The notes beneath the pieces were generated by a model. That model was not told where the DNA came from. It did no database searches and saw only the letters and a list, made by a program, of their open reading frames with translations. The translations under genes were made by a program, and so were the position numbers. Positions 8,993 through 17,960 of a stretch of DNA of 64,000 bases are shown here, piece after piece. The stretch lies in the NCBI GenBank assembly GCA_014584345.1, contig JACTNB010000023.1, positions 1 through 64,000 on the forward strand, read 5' to 3'. The number at the start of each line of letters is the position of its first letter. Positions within the stretch are counted from its first letter, which is position 1. This DNA comes from Planctomycetota bacterium. Its GTDB lineage: Bacteria > Planctomycetota > Planctomycetia > Planctomycetales > Planctomycetaceae.

Positions 8993-10458
8993 CAACAGCA
9001 GCTCTGATCTATCCGCACCAACTATTCGCCGAGCACCCAGCGCTGCAGGATGTTTCGCAGGTCGTACTTGTCGAGGAGCCGCTGTTCTTCACGCAGTATC
9101 GCTTCCACCGCCAGAAGCTGATTCTGCACCGGGCCACGATGATGGGGTTCGCTGAACGACGTCGGCAGCGGAGTCAAAAAGTCCAATACATCTCATCCAA
9201 GCAGATGGAGCGGACATCAGACATCGCCGGAATTCTGAAACGTCTGGGGATCGACTCCGTGCGGTACGTCGACCCGTGTGACGACTGGCTCTCGACGCGG
9301 TTGTCGGCAGCCCTGAAGGAGCAGAGCATCCAAGAGAAGGTACTCGAAGACCCTCATTTCCTGACTCCGACCTCGGAGATTGAGGACTTTACTGCAGGCA
9401 AACGGAAGTTGTTCTTCACCAAATTCTATATTGCCCAGCGAAACAGACTCGGCGTGCTGCTGGAAAATGATGGCGAGCCAGTCGGAGGCAAATGGAGTTT
9501 CGATCCCGAGAACAGAAAGAAGCTACCCAAAGCGATTCGGGTACCTGACACGCCCTGCGTGGCGGAGACGGAGTCTATTCGCCAGGCACGGCAGTATGTG
9601 CGGAGAAATTTCCCTGACGCCGTCGGAACGGATGCAGAGTTCAATTACCCAACCGATCACGAGACAGCCGCTACCTGGCTCGCAGAATTCGTCCATCAAA
9701 GACTGGCGTCCTTTGGCGACTACGAGGACTCCATCAGCGAAAAGCATGAGGTCCTGTTTCACTCCGTGCTGACTCCGATGTTGAACATCGGACTGCTTTC
9801 TCCTCATCAGGTTCTCGATGCAGCGCTGGCTCAAGCGGGCCAGATACCACTCAACTCCCTGGAAGGTTTTGTGCGACAGGTCATTGGCTGGCGCGAGTTT
9901 GTCCGCCTCGTGTACCTGACCCTCGGTCGACAACAACGCAGCCAAAACTTCTGGGGATTTACTCAAGAAATCCCGAGAGCATTCTACGAGGCGAGCACCG
10001 GAATCGAACCTGTCGACCATGTCATTCGCAAAGTGTTACGCACCGGATACTGCCATCACATCGAGCGGCTGATGATTCTGGGGAACTTCCTGCTGTTGTG
10101 CGAAGTACATCCCGACGCTGTTTACCGCTGGTTCATGGAGCTATTCATCGACGCCTACGACTGGGTGATGGTCCCCAACGTGTACGGCATGAGCCAGTAC
10201 GCGGATGGGGGGCTCATGACGACCAAACCTTATCTGAGCGGGTCGAGCTACGTGCGAAAAATGAGCGACTTCAAAAGAGGCCCCTGGTGCGACGTCTGGG
10301 ATGCGCTTTACTGGCGGTTCGTGGACCGACATGTCAATTTCTTCGCAGGCAATCCACGTCTTGCGGTCATGGCCTCCATGAGGAAGAGGATTGGCCATCG
10401 AATGGAGGAACACCATCGAGTGGCCGGCGAATTCTTGACTCGGTTTTACGGACGATGA
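8989..10458 (+). CDS. cryptochrome/photolyase family protein (PhrB/FeS-BCP class) lacking the usual Fe-S cysteines
   Basis: About 489 residues. The N-terminal alpha/beta domain (ALIYPHQLF, EEPLFFTQYRFHRQKLILHR) and the helical FAD domain (GWREFVRLVY, HHIERLMILGNFLLLCEV, WVMVPNVYGMSQYADGG, TKPYLSGSSYVRKMSDF, ALYWRFVDRH, NPRL) match the prokaryotic (6-4) photolyase / CryB class. In that class a CxxC plus downstream Cys lie between MSDY and the NALYW motif and, with a further Cys, hold a 4Fe-4S cluster. Here that stretch is shortened to MSDFKRGPWCDVWDALYW, with a single Cys. The cluster is therefore probably absent. ATG 8989 overlaps the upstream gene by four bases; a longer in-frame start at 8845 lies inside that gene and is not favoured. 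Last gene of the run. Confidence 0.9.
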   Translation: MTTAALIYPHQLFAEHPALQDVSQVVLVEEPLFFTQYRFHRQKLILHRATMMGFAERRRQRSQKVQYISSKQMERTSDIAGILKRLGIDSVRYVDPCDDWLSTRLSAALKEQSIQEKVLEDPHFLTPTSEIEDFTAGKRKLFFTKFYIAQRNRLGVLLENDGEPVGGKWSFDPENRKKLPKAIRVPDTPCVAETESIRQARQYVRRNFPDAVGTDAEFNYPTDHETAATWLAEFVHQRLASFGDYEDSISEKHEVLFHSVLTPMLNIGLLSPHQVLDAALAQAGQIPLNSLEGFVRQVIGWREFVRLVYLTLGRQQRSQNFWGFTQEIPRAFYEASTGIEPVDHVIRKVLRTGYCHHIERLMILGNFLLLCEVHPDAVYRWFMELFIDAYDWVMVPNVYGMSQYADGGLMTTKPYLSGSSYVRKMSDFKRGPWCDVWDALYWRFVDRHVNFFAGNPRLAVMASMRKRIGHRMEEHHRVAGEFLTRFYGR

Positions 10459-10734
10459 CGCGGACATCGCGATTGTCCTGTTAACCTACCCGGCGATTTC
10501 GTGGTCCTGCAGCGGTGACCCGTGTGAGAACGTGGGGTAAATCCGTCGAGAGGTGTTCAACAGAGAGACTGAGAGTTCTGGCGGAATGCTTGCGGATTTC
10601 GAGAAGAAACGTGGCGTTTCCTCTCGGTGCTCGAGTCTCGATCTCGAAACAGTGAGATTTGTCGAGGGGCGAAGCGACCGACTCGCGATTGTTGCAAAGT
10701 CTTTGACGGACTTGGGATTTGCGACCGCGCATGA

Positions 10735-10768
10735 CAAAACGCCGAGCGGTGATCCACACGGCGTTTTG
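10735..10768 (+). terminator. inverted repeat, possible terminator
   Basis: CAAAACGCCG (10735-10744) and CGGCGTTTTG (10759-10768) form a perfect 10-bp stem with a 14-base loop. The right arm ends in four T. It lies 277 bases after the photolyase stop, in a stretch (10459-10834) where I see no gene. It could end the photolyase transcript, or be part of mobile debris. Confidence 0.4.
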
Positions 10769-10834
10769 CGTTAACCAGTCGGGGACGTTATTTCGTCCCC
10801 GAAATCAAGGCTCCTCGAGGCGGACGTCGTTCGA

Positions 10835-11161
10835 ATGCGCGGCTTTGTCGAGCTAGGCGCTTGGCAGCGAAACAACTTAAGTCAATCTCCGAGGCTTCTA
10901 CTCTTCCCATGGACAGCCACATCTGACCTTCCCGAGCAACCGAAACGCACGCCAAAGACGAGCAGCCCCACTTCAAACGCCAAGAAGCAGGGTATCGAAA
11001 CAGCCCTCCGCTATCAATCGCTCCTTGACAACGGAACAGTTGCAACCCGGGCGCAATTGGCCAAACATCTCGGCGTCAGCCGGGCACGCGTCACCCAGGT
11101 TCTCAAGCGTCTAGAATGTGACGCTGACGGAAATCCGAAAACCCAGCCGAGAAAAGAATAG
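10835..11161 (+). CDS. small helix-turn-helix protein
   Basis: About 108 residues; only the C-terminal half looks conserved. TRAQLAKHLGVSRARVTQVLKRL is a clear HTH with the look of ParB/KorB-like or recombinase-associated HTH segments. The N-terminal 50 residues are low-complexity, rich in Pro, Thr and Ser, and may not be translated; an internal start is possible. It stands alone next to an EF-hand remnant, in a region of mobile-element scars, so it may be the surviving end of a larger recombinase-type gene. Confidence 0.5.
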   Translation: MRGFVELGAWQRNNLSQSPRLLLFPWTATSDLPEQPKRTPKTSSPTSNAKKQGIETALRYQSLLDNGTVATRAQLAKHLGVSRARVTQVLKRLECDADGNPKTQPRKE

Positions 11162-11168
11162 GCGCGAA

Positions 11169-11333
11169 TTAACGTCGCAATCGTTTCGTACCAACCAACG
11201 TGATCGCTCCATCCTGGATGGTATCGAGTCGCAGCAGAGTGTTTCGCTGGGAGGCAGGAATTGCGTCACTCGTCAGTCTGCCGTCGTTGTTTTGGTCGAG
11301 CTGCTTGAAGATGGCTTTGAAGTCGATTCCGGG
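11169..11333 (-). pseudogene. EF-hand tail remnant
   Basis: Read on the minus strand, this encodes a pair of EF-hand loops (LDQNNDGRLTSDAIP and LDTIQDGAITL). The 54-residue block matches the C-terminal tail of the multidomain protein at 62002-64000 at 35 of 54 positions by eye. The second loop has lost its Asn and the position-12 Glu, so calcium binding is doubtful. The open frame extends upstream to 11513 but nothing there resembles the parent protein. A stray copy of a recurring planctomycete tail. Confidence 0.6.
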
Positions 11334-11369
11334 GCAACCGCTGCCCCCGTGGGTTACCGCTCTGATCTG

Positions 11370-11431
11370 CCCCATCAGCACTTGGGAAAACTCTCGGTCT
11401 GTGAACCCGTATAGAGAAAATTGTTTACGGG
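11370..11431. repeat. dispersed 62-bp repeat, copy 1
   Basis: 62 bases that recur at 31653-31714 with 56 identical positions by eye. The right end contains CCCGTA...TACGGG, an inverted repeat that can form a 6-bp stem with a 14-base loop. No gene is seen in it. It adjoins the EF-hand remnant. It could be an IS end, a small MITE-like element or a terminator. Confidence 0.65.
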
Positions 11432-11693
11432 GAGAGTCTGATTTTTCACCTGAATGCATCGGTAAACACTTGGCCACCGGGCTTGCTAGCCCCAGAAAAC
11501 TCGCACAGGCCATTTAACCAAAACCCCGCGCCGCTTATTTTTGTGGGAAATCCAAGCATTGCGAATGAGACGCTTCAATGGGGCCGTCCTTGTTCAGGAC
11601 GGAAGACATCCGACAGTGCAGCCCCGTGGCACAAACGCTCTGCCTCTCAACAGTGCGTATTCCACTGCGTATCGTGCGACCGTTCGCTGCGCG

Positions 11694-11710
11694 TGGACAA
11701 AATCTGTCCA
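11694..11710 (+). promoter_or_regulatory. inverted repeat, probable NtrC-type activator site
   Basis: TGGACA-AAATC-TGTCCA: perfect 6-bp arms with a 5-base spacer. The same arms and spacer length recur at 20682-20698. It lies about 100 bases upstream of a sigma54-type promoter and 160 bases upstream of the efflux adaptor gene, the usual position for an enhancer-binding protein. The likely ligand is the NtrC-family regulator encoded at 17961-19385. Confidence 0.7.
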
Positions 11711-11805
11711 AGGAGGTGGCCATTCGCTATGCTCAACTGCGTTTGCGCGTCGTGATATTGCCTTCCATTCTCGGGAAACAGCCGGAAATCGCCGATGGCA
11801 ATGAT

Positions 11806-11821
11806 TGGCACAGTTCGTGCT
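11806..11821 (+). promoter_or_regulatory. sigma54-type promoter of the efflux genes
   Basis: TGGCACAGTTCGTGCT carries the -24 GG and -12 GC exactly ten bases apart, matching the sigma54 pattern except G for T at the start of the -12 TTGC. Transcription would begin near 11832, giving a 5' leader of about 38 bases before ATG 11870. The upstream inverted repeat is centred near -130. Confidence 0.65.
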
Positions 11822-11869
11822 TGGTCGGGATCTGTGCCCATTGTCAATCCCAACCACGATCGAGCCATC

Positions 11870-13363
11870 ATGAGTCACCAATTCCTTCTTCCCGGCAAGT
11901 CGAACATTTTCCGGAACTTGCTGCAGGGGCTGCCGACGATTCTGGCACTCGCAGTGATGGCCAGCGGCTGGTTATTGATTCATCACCTCAACTCCAGCGA
12001 AGGTACGACCGAGGAAGAACGCGAACCGGCAATAGAAGTCGCCCAGGTCGATACGATTGTGTTACCAGCTGGCAAACTGAAAGCCGGGAAATTTGCCAGC
12101 GAGCCTGTTGAATTTCATTTCGTGCAACACCAGCACGCGGTACCCGGCCGACTGCGTTATGAACAGACCAAGCACGTGGACGTCAAAGCGCCGATGGATG
12201 GAATCTTGTCCGAACTCGCGGTCACGCCCGGCGACTTCGTGCAGGCAGGGCAGCTCATCGCGGTGTTGCGAAGTCCGGAGATTGGACAGGCTCGGGCCGA
12301 AGTGCTGAAGCACACACAACAACGCGCCATCGCTCAGAAAGCATTGGATCGCGAAAACACACTTCGTGCGAATCTCAAGCAACTCGCTGTAATGCTCGCA
12401 GCGAGTCCGCCGGTCGACGAAATTGAAACCTCGTTCAAAGATCGACCGCTGGGACGCTATCGGCACGAGATTCTGTCCGCATACTCGAACATGTTGCTCG
12501 CAGATGAACTGATTGTAAAGCTGCGCCCGCTGGTGGAGTCCGGTGCAGTCCCTGGCCGAACACTTCGAGAACGTGAAAACGAACGGCAACTCGCTGAAAC
12601 CGCATTCCGGACGGCTCGCGATCTAGCGATGTTCGACGTTGAACAGGCGCAGATGAAGGCGGCAGCGGATGTTGCTGAATCTGATCGCCAGCTCAATCTC
12701 GCCTGGCAGTCTGTTGAAACCTTGCTCGGATACAAAGAAAACAAAGAGACGGCCAACCTGGCTGACGAAGAGGCTTTGTCGCGTCTCGAAGTGCGTGCCC
12801 CTTTTGCAGGATCGGTGGAGTCTCGCGGATTTGCTCAGGATGAGCGCGTCATGCGCGGTGCGTCGCTGATTGTGCTGGCAAACACAGACTCGTTATATGT
12901 CGAAGCCAGCATTCGTGAAAGTGACTGGTCGGCGGTCACATTGGAACCGGGGACGTTGATCAAAGTCCTTGTACCTGCCTTGGAGGATCGGATATTTGAT
13001 GCTGAAGTTTGTTATTTTGGTCGAGAAGTTCAGACGGAAACCAACTCGGTTCCCCTGGTGGCGACGATTGACAACCACGACGGCCTGTTGCGACCCGGTA
13101 TGTTCGTAAGAGTGACTGTGCCTGTCGGAGAAAAACGGGAGGTATTGGCTGTCAGAGCGGAGTCTGTCATCCAACATGAAAATCAGAAATTTGTGTTTGT
13201 GGACATGGCGAACGGGGCATTCCAGCGTGTTGATGTCAGCACAGGAGACGCGTCTGGAGATTGGGTCGAAATTACTGCTGGTTTGTCGCCGGGACAAAAG
13301 GTTGTGACTCAGGGAGCGTTCCTGTTGAAGTCGGAATTCTTGCTTCAGGGAGAGGGCGAATAG
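11870..13363 (+). CDS. RND efflux periplasmic adaptor (CzcB/CusB-like)
   Basis: About 497 residues of a membrane-fusion protein: N-terminal membrane anchor (LQGLPTILALAVMASGWLLI), a biotinyl-lipoyl-like segment (VDVKAPMDGILSELAVTPGDFVQAGQLIAVL), a long coiled-coil hairpin (about residues 140-290), then LEVRAPFAGSVESRG and beta-barrel blocks (RPGMFVRVTVPVG). Such proteins link the inner-membrane pump to an outer-membrane channel for heavy-metal export. The start at 11870 puts the anchor near the N terminus; an in-frame ATG at 11795 lies upstream of the predicted sigma54 promoter and is rejected. Followed 69 bases later by the pump gene. Confidence 0.9.
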   Translation: MSHQFLLPGKSNIFRNLLQGLPTILALAVMASGWLLIHHLNSSEGTTEEEREPAIEVAQVDTIVLPAGKLKAGKFASEPVEFHFVQHQHAVPGRLRYEQTKHVDVKAPMDGILSELAVTPGDFVQAGQLIAVLRSPEIGQARAEVLKHTQQRAIAQKALDRENTLRANLKQLAVMLAASPPVDEIETSFKDRPLGRYRHEILSAYSNMLLADELIVKLRPLVESGAVPGRTLRERENERQLAETAFRTARDLAMFDVEQAQMKAAADVAESDRQLNLAWQSVETLLGYKENKETANLADEEALSRLEVRAPFAGSVESRGFAQDERVMRGASLIVLANTDSLYVEASIRESDWSAVTLEPGTLIKVLVPALEDRIFDAEVCYFGREVQTETNSVPLVATIDNHDGLLRPGMFVRVTVPVGEKREVLAVRAESVIQHENQKFVFVDMANGAFQRVDVSTGDASGDWVEITAGLSPGQKVVTQGAFLLKSEFLLQGEGE

Positions 13364-13432
13364 TCAACCGCTGACATTTTATCGTCTGAATTGAATTCTG
13401 CTCCGTTTGCCACCTCTTATTGACGGTATCTC

Positions 13433-16400
13433 ATGCTGACCCACATTATTGAAATTTCGCTGATGAATCGCGGTCTTGTCATTGTGCTGACATTGCTGAT
13501 GGCGGCAGCCGGTTTGTACTCAGCGCTCAATCTGCCGATTGACGCAGTGCCCGACATGACCAACGTGCAGGTGCAGGTTGTCACGGATGCAGGTTCACTG
13601 TCTCCGGTCGAAGTCGAACGTTACGTCACTTACCCGGTCGAAAACACGATGGGTGGGCTGCCTGATGTTGAGGAAGTTCGCAGTGTTTCCAAATTTGGGA
13701 TCTCTGTGGTCACGATTGTATTCAAGGAAGGGACCGACATTTATCGTGCCCGCAACCTTGTCACAGAACGAATTCCCGACGCCGCCAGCAACATTCCCCC
13801 TGGTTACGGGACACCGACAGTCGGGCCGTTGACAACCGCGCTGGGGGAGATTCTACAGTTCGAAGTTCGCAGCGACCGCCTTTCCCCGATGGAGCTGCGA
13901 ACGCTGCTCGAATGGGAGATCTCGCCGAAGCTGAGGCAGGTAAACGGCGTGACGGAGATCAATACACACGGCGGCTACTATAAAACGTTTGAGGTACAGC
14001 CGGATCCTGATCGGATGACAAGCTACGGCATATCCATGGATCTTCTGTTTCAGCGACTGGCAGCCAACAACAGCACATCCGGCGGCGGATACGTCATCCA
14101 TCATGGCGAGCAGCGCTTCATTCGGGGGGTTTCGTTGCTGGAAAATGAAGCCGATATTAAAGCGGTGGTTGTTCGCCGCGAAACCGACGGGAACCCGATT
14201 CTTCTGGCCGATGTGGCCACAGTCAGTATTCAACCGATGACACGTCAAGGTGCAGTGACCCGAGACGGCCGGGGTGAAGTGGTCACTGGGCTGGTAATGA
14301 TGCTGATTGGTGAAAACTCGCGACAAGTGGTTGCTTCGGTAAAAGAGCGGCTCCAGGAAATTGAAACAACGCTGCCGGAAGGCGTCCATCTGGAGGTGAC
14401 GTATGACCGATCGGCATTGATTGGTCGGACGCTGAAAACTGTGCTCACGAACCTGACCGAAGGCGGCATGTTGGTGATTGTTGTGCTGCTGTTGATGCTG
14501 GGCAATCTGCGGGCCGGGGTTATCGTCGCGCTCGCGATTCCACTATCGATGCTGTTCGCAACCAACGTGATGGCGTTCACAGGCGTTACCGCCAGCCTGA
14601 TGAGTCTGGGTGCGATCGACTTCGGCCTGATTGTGGACAGCAGTGTGATCATGGTTGAAAACTGCATCCGCAAGCTTTCTCACGACAACAGTGAGACCTC
14701 GCACGAAGATGTTATCCGAGACGCAGCCGTTGAAGTACGCAAGCCGACGATGTTCGGCGAACTGATCATTGCGGTGGTCTTCCTGCCGATCCTTTTGCTG
14801 GAAGGCACGGAAGGAAAACTGTTTCGCCCGATGGCGTTGACGGTCCTGTTTGCTCTGGGCGGCTCTTTGATCCTGTCATTGACATTCATGCCGGTGATGG
14901 CTTCCATCTTTTTACCCAAAAAGATGAAAGAGGATGAAATCTTTCTTGTCCGCTTAGTGAAGTTCATTTATGAGCCAATCGTCATCCGTGCGATTCGATA
15001 TCCCGTTGTCACCATTGCGATTGCATTGACGGTATTCGCAATCAGTCTACCAATGGCTCAACGTTTGGGGGCGGAATTCATGCCCCGCCTGGAGGAAGGG
15101 GACCTGTTGGTCGAAGCCCAGCGACTGCCGAGTGCAACGCTGGAAGGTTCGATTGTCATGTCGTCGCAAATCGAAGACATCCTCAAAAAGTATCCGGAAG
15201 TAAAGACTGTGTTTTGTAAAACGGGGCGCCCGGAAATTGCGAACGATGTGATGGGGGTGCATCAGACAGACGTCTGGGTGATTCTGAAACCGGTTCACGA
15301 CTGGCCTACTCACAAGTCTAGAAATGAGTTGATCGAACAGATGTCCACAGAGCTCAACGCAAATGTTCCTGGCGTGGCGTTCGGATTCACGCAGCCGATC
15401 GAGATGCGAGTCGATGAACTTGTCGCCGGAGTGAAGGCCGACGTCGCTGTGCTGTTGTACGGTGACGACATGGAGACACTGGGAGCGAAAGGTAAAGAGA
15501 TTGAAGCTGTCCTCCGCTCCATCCCCGGAGCGGTTGACGTTAAGGCCGATTATCAGGCCAACCTGTCCACACTGTCGATAAAGACAAAACCACTGGCGTT
15601 GGCACAGTACGGGATTGACGCGCAGACCGTTTTGGACGTGGTTTCTTCGCTGGGCGGACACCAGGTCGGACAGGTTTTTGAGGGGCGAGCCCGTTTTCCG
15701 ATTATGATTCGAGTGCCCCAGCGATGGAGGGAGAATATTGAATTGCTGGAACAGGTGCCGGTCGCGGATTCCGAAGGAAATTCGATTCCGCTAAAGGAGC
15801 TGGCCGACATTTCCCTCGAAGAGACGCCGCCGACGATCGAGCACGAAGGCGGTCGCAGGCGAACGTTTATCTCGGCCAATGTCCGGGGTCGCGATGTGGC
15901 GACGTTCGTCAATGAAGCCCAAGCTGCTGTTGCCCAAAGCATTGAGTTTGCCCCCGGTTATGAAATCCGCTGGGGAGGTGACTTCGAAAACCTGCGATCG
16001 GCCAGTCTGCGCTTAGCAATCATTTTGCCGATCGTACTTATCGTCATCATGCTGCTGCTGCATACGAGTTTGGGGTCGATGCGGCTCGCGTTGCTGATTT
16101 TCCTGGCCGTCCCGATGGCGGCTTCCGGCGGTGTGATGGCATTGTACTTTCGTGGAATGCCATTCAGCATCTCAGCAGGTGTGGGTTTCATTGCCCTGTT
16201 TGGTGTTGCGGTCCTGAATGGATTGGTGTGGGTCAGTGCGGCCGAACATTCGCGCAAACGAGGGATGCCACTTTACGATGTCAGCCACGATACAGCATTG
16301 GTCCGACTGCGCCCGATCCTGATGACGGCTCTGGTTGCCAGTTTGGGCTTTATGCCCATGGCGTTGTCAACCGGTGATGGTGCCGAGATGCAAAAACCGC

Positions 16401-16543
16401 TCGCGTCGGTCGTCATCGGCGGACTGATCACCTCGACGTTGCTGACATCGCTGGTGATCCCGACGATATATCCGTGGTTTGCACGCGGTCAGAACGATGT
16501 CGTGTTGACACATCACGGTGAACCTGAGCCCATGATTGACTGA
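13433..16543 (+). CDS. heavy-metal RND efflux pump (CzcA/CusA family)
   Basis: 1036 residues, the normal length for HME-type RND pumps. The N terminus MLTHIIEISLMNRGLVIVL, porter segment VPDMTNVQVQV, the TM4 motif DFGLIVDSSVIMVEN with its proton-relay acids, and LRPILMTALVASLGFMPMA near the end are all family hallmarks. It exports divalent or monovalent metal ions (Zn/Co/Cd or Cu/Ag) by proton antiport together with the upstream adaptor. The matching outer-membrane channel gene survives only as a remnant at 20740-21053, so another TolC-type protein would be needed. Confidence 0.93.
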   Translation: MLTHIIEISLMNRGLVIVLTLLMAAAGLYSALNLPIDAVPDMTNVQVQVVTDAGSLSPVEVERYVTYPVENTMGGLPDVEEVRSVSKFGISVVTIVFKEGTDIYRARNLVTERIPDAASNIPPGYGTPTVGPLTTALGEILQFEVRSDRLSPMELRTLLEWEISPKLRQVNGVTEINTHGGYYKTFEVQPDPDRMTSYGISMDLLFQRLAANNSTSGGGYVIHHGEQRFIRGVSLLENEADIKAVVVRRETDGNPILLADVATVSIQPMTRQGAVTRDGRGEVVTGLVMMLIGENSRQVVASVKERLQEIETTLPEGVHLEVTYDRSALIGRTLKTVLTNLTEGGMLVIVVLLLMLGNLRAGVIVALAIPLSMLFATNVMAFTGVTASLMSLGAIDFGLIVDSSVIMVENCIRKLSHDNSETSHEDVIRDAAVEVRKPTMFGELIIAVVFLPILLLEGTEGKLFRPMALTVLFALGGSLILSLTFMPVMASIFLPKKMKEDEIFLVRLVKFIYEPIVIRAIRYPVVTIAIALTVFAISLPMAQRLGAEFMPRLEEGDLLVEAQRLPSATLEGSIVMSSQIEDILKKYPEVKTVFCKTGRPEIANDVMGVHQTDVWVILKPVHDWPTHKSRNELIEQMSTELNANVPGVAFGFTQPIEMRVDELVAGVKADVAVLLYGDDMETLGAKGKEIEAVLRSIPGAVDVKADYQANLSTLSIKTKPLALAQYGIDAQTVLDVVSSLGGHQVGQVFEGRARFPIMIRVPQRWRENIELLEQVPVADSEGNSIPLKELADISLEETPPTIEHEGGRRRTFISANVRGRDVATFVNEAQAAVAQSIEFAPGYEIRWGGDFENLRSASLRLAIILPIVLIVIMLLLHTSLGSMRLALLIFLAVPMAASGGVMALYFRGMPFSISAGVGFIALFGVAVLNGLVWVSAAEHSRKRGMPLYDVSHDTALVRLRPILMTALVASLGFMPMALSTGDGAEMQKPLASVVIGGLITSTLLTSLVIPTIYPWFARGQNDVVLTHHGEPEPMID

Positions 16544-16704
16544 ACAGCTCACGACATGCATGATGGGGCGGGAGGCAGTTGACGACTTCGTCGACCGGCG
16601 TACCAGTTTGTGAATGCCTTCTCAAACAAACCACGGGCGCAAGCCCCCGCCTGCCACCTTTTATTTGTTACGAAGAATGCCACCTATGGATTATCGGAAT
16701 TATC

Positions 16705-17923
16705 TTGAGTGAGACCTCGTCACTGTTTGCCTCAACGCCATCGTGGAAGTCCCGCGAGACGTTCATCGCGATTTTCACAATTCTGATGATTGCGATTCAT
16801 CTGCTGTTGCGTTTCGGGATTCAAAGTCAGGCGTCCACTTCGAATGTCCCGCTCATCGGGGTGCTTGTCCTGAGCGGAATTCCGCTGGTGTGTGGAATTG
16901 CTATTGAAGATGGGACGTGGGGAGTTCGGGTCGGATCTTCTGGCTGGCATATCGATTTTCGTCTCGGCTGTGCTGGGTGAGTACCTGGCCGGTGCGCTGG
17001 TTGTCCTGATGCTGTCGGGCGGCGAAGCCTTGGAAGCGTATGCGGTTCGCTGCGCGTCGTCAGTTCTACGGGCACTCAGCAATCGCATGCCTGCGGTTGC
17101 ACATAGAAACACGGCGTCGGGATTGGAAGAGATCGGGTTGGACGAGGTTGCGGTGGGAGACGTATTGACCGTCCTGCCGCATGAAAGCTGTCCGATCGAT
17201 GGGACGGTCGTCGAAGGTCACGGCGTGATGGATGAGTCCTAACTGACAGGCGAGCCGTACCTGATGTCGAAGATCCTCGGATCAGCCGTCATTTCCGGGT
17301 CGCTCAACGGCGAAACGGCGATCGTCATCCGTGCCGACAAACACGCGATCGACTCGCGGTATGCAAACATCATGGCGGCCTCAGAACAGCACAAACCCCG
17401 AATGCGGCGGATGGCCGACCAACTGGGTGCCTGGTACACGCCGCTGGCGGTTGGGATTAGGATCGCAGACTGGATTACCAGCGGGGATCCAATGCGTTTT
17501 TATCAATCAGTCACCCGAAGAGAAACTGGCGATCGTTAATGCGGAAACGAGCCGCGCGAATACCACGTTTGTCGGCGACGAAATTAACGATGCTCCAGCA
17601 CTTATGGCGGCCACAGTGGGCGTTGCGTTTGGCCAGAACAGCGATGTGACGACAGAGGCCGCCGACGTTGAGGTGATGGACAGCTCCCTCCGCAAAGTTG
17701 ATGAATTCCTGCACATCAGCCGACGGATGCGTCGCATCGCCTTTAAATTGCCATCGGAGGCATGGCGTTGAGCCTGATCGGGATGGGATTGGCAGCGCTG
17801 GGCTATTTGCCGCCCGTCGCTGGTTCGATCTGCCAGGAACTCATAGACGTCTTGGACGTGCTCTATGCCCTCCGAGATGCGATTCCTCCGCGATCAATGA
17901 TTGACTTCGAAACATCCGATTGA
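16705..17923 (+). pseudogene. heavy-metal P-type ATPase, multiply broken
   Basis: Segments of a Zn/Cd/Pb-type P1B ATPase remain in order. The N-terminal spans are in one frame to about 16890. GEFGSDLLAGIS, GEYLAGALVVLMLSGGEALE and DGTVVEGHGVMDES follow in the next frame. A TAA (17240-17242) then replaces the Tyr codon of DES-Y-LTGEPY. After ITSGDP (about 17490) the phosphorylation and nucleotide-binding domains, including DKTGT, are deleted. The text resumes with SPEEKLAIV and FVGDEINDAPAL (normally GDGINDAP), and a last frameshift near 17755 precedes GGMALSLIGMGLAALGYLPPVAG. Cannot be a working pump. Confidence 0.88.
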
Positions 17924-17960
17924 GGTTGCCTCATGCTGGCTCAACTCCCACTGACTTCCC

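Noticed and set aside
11534..11804. Short open frames upstream of the efflux adaptor
   Set aside because: They overlap the inverted repeat and sigma54 promoter, and have no homology that I recognise.
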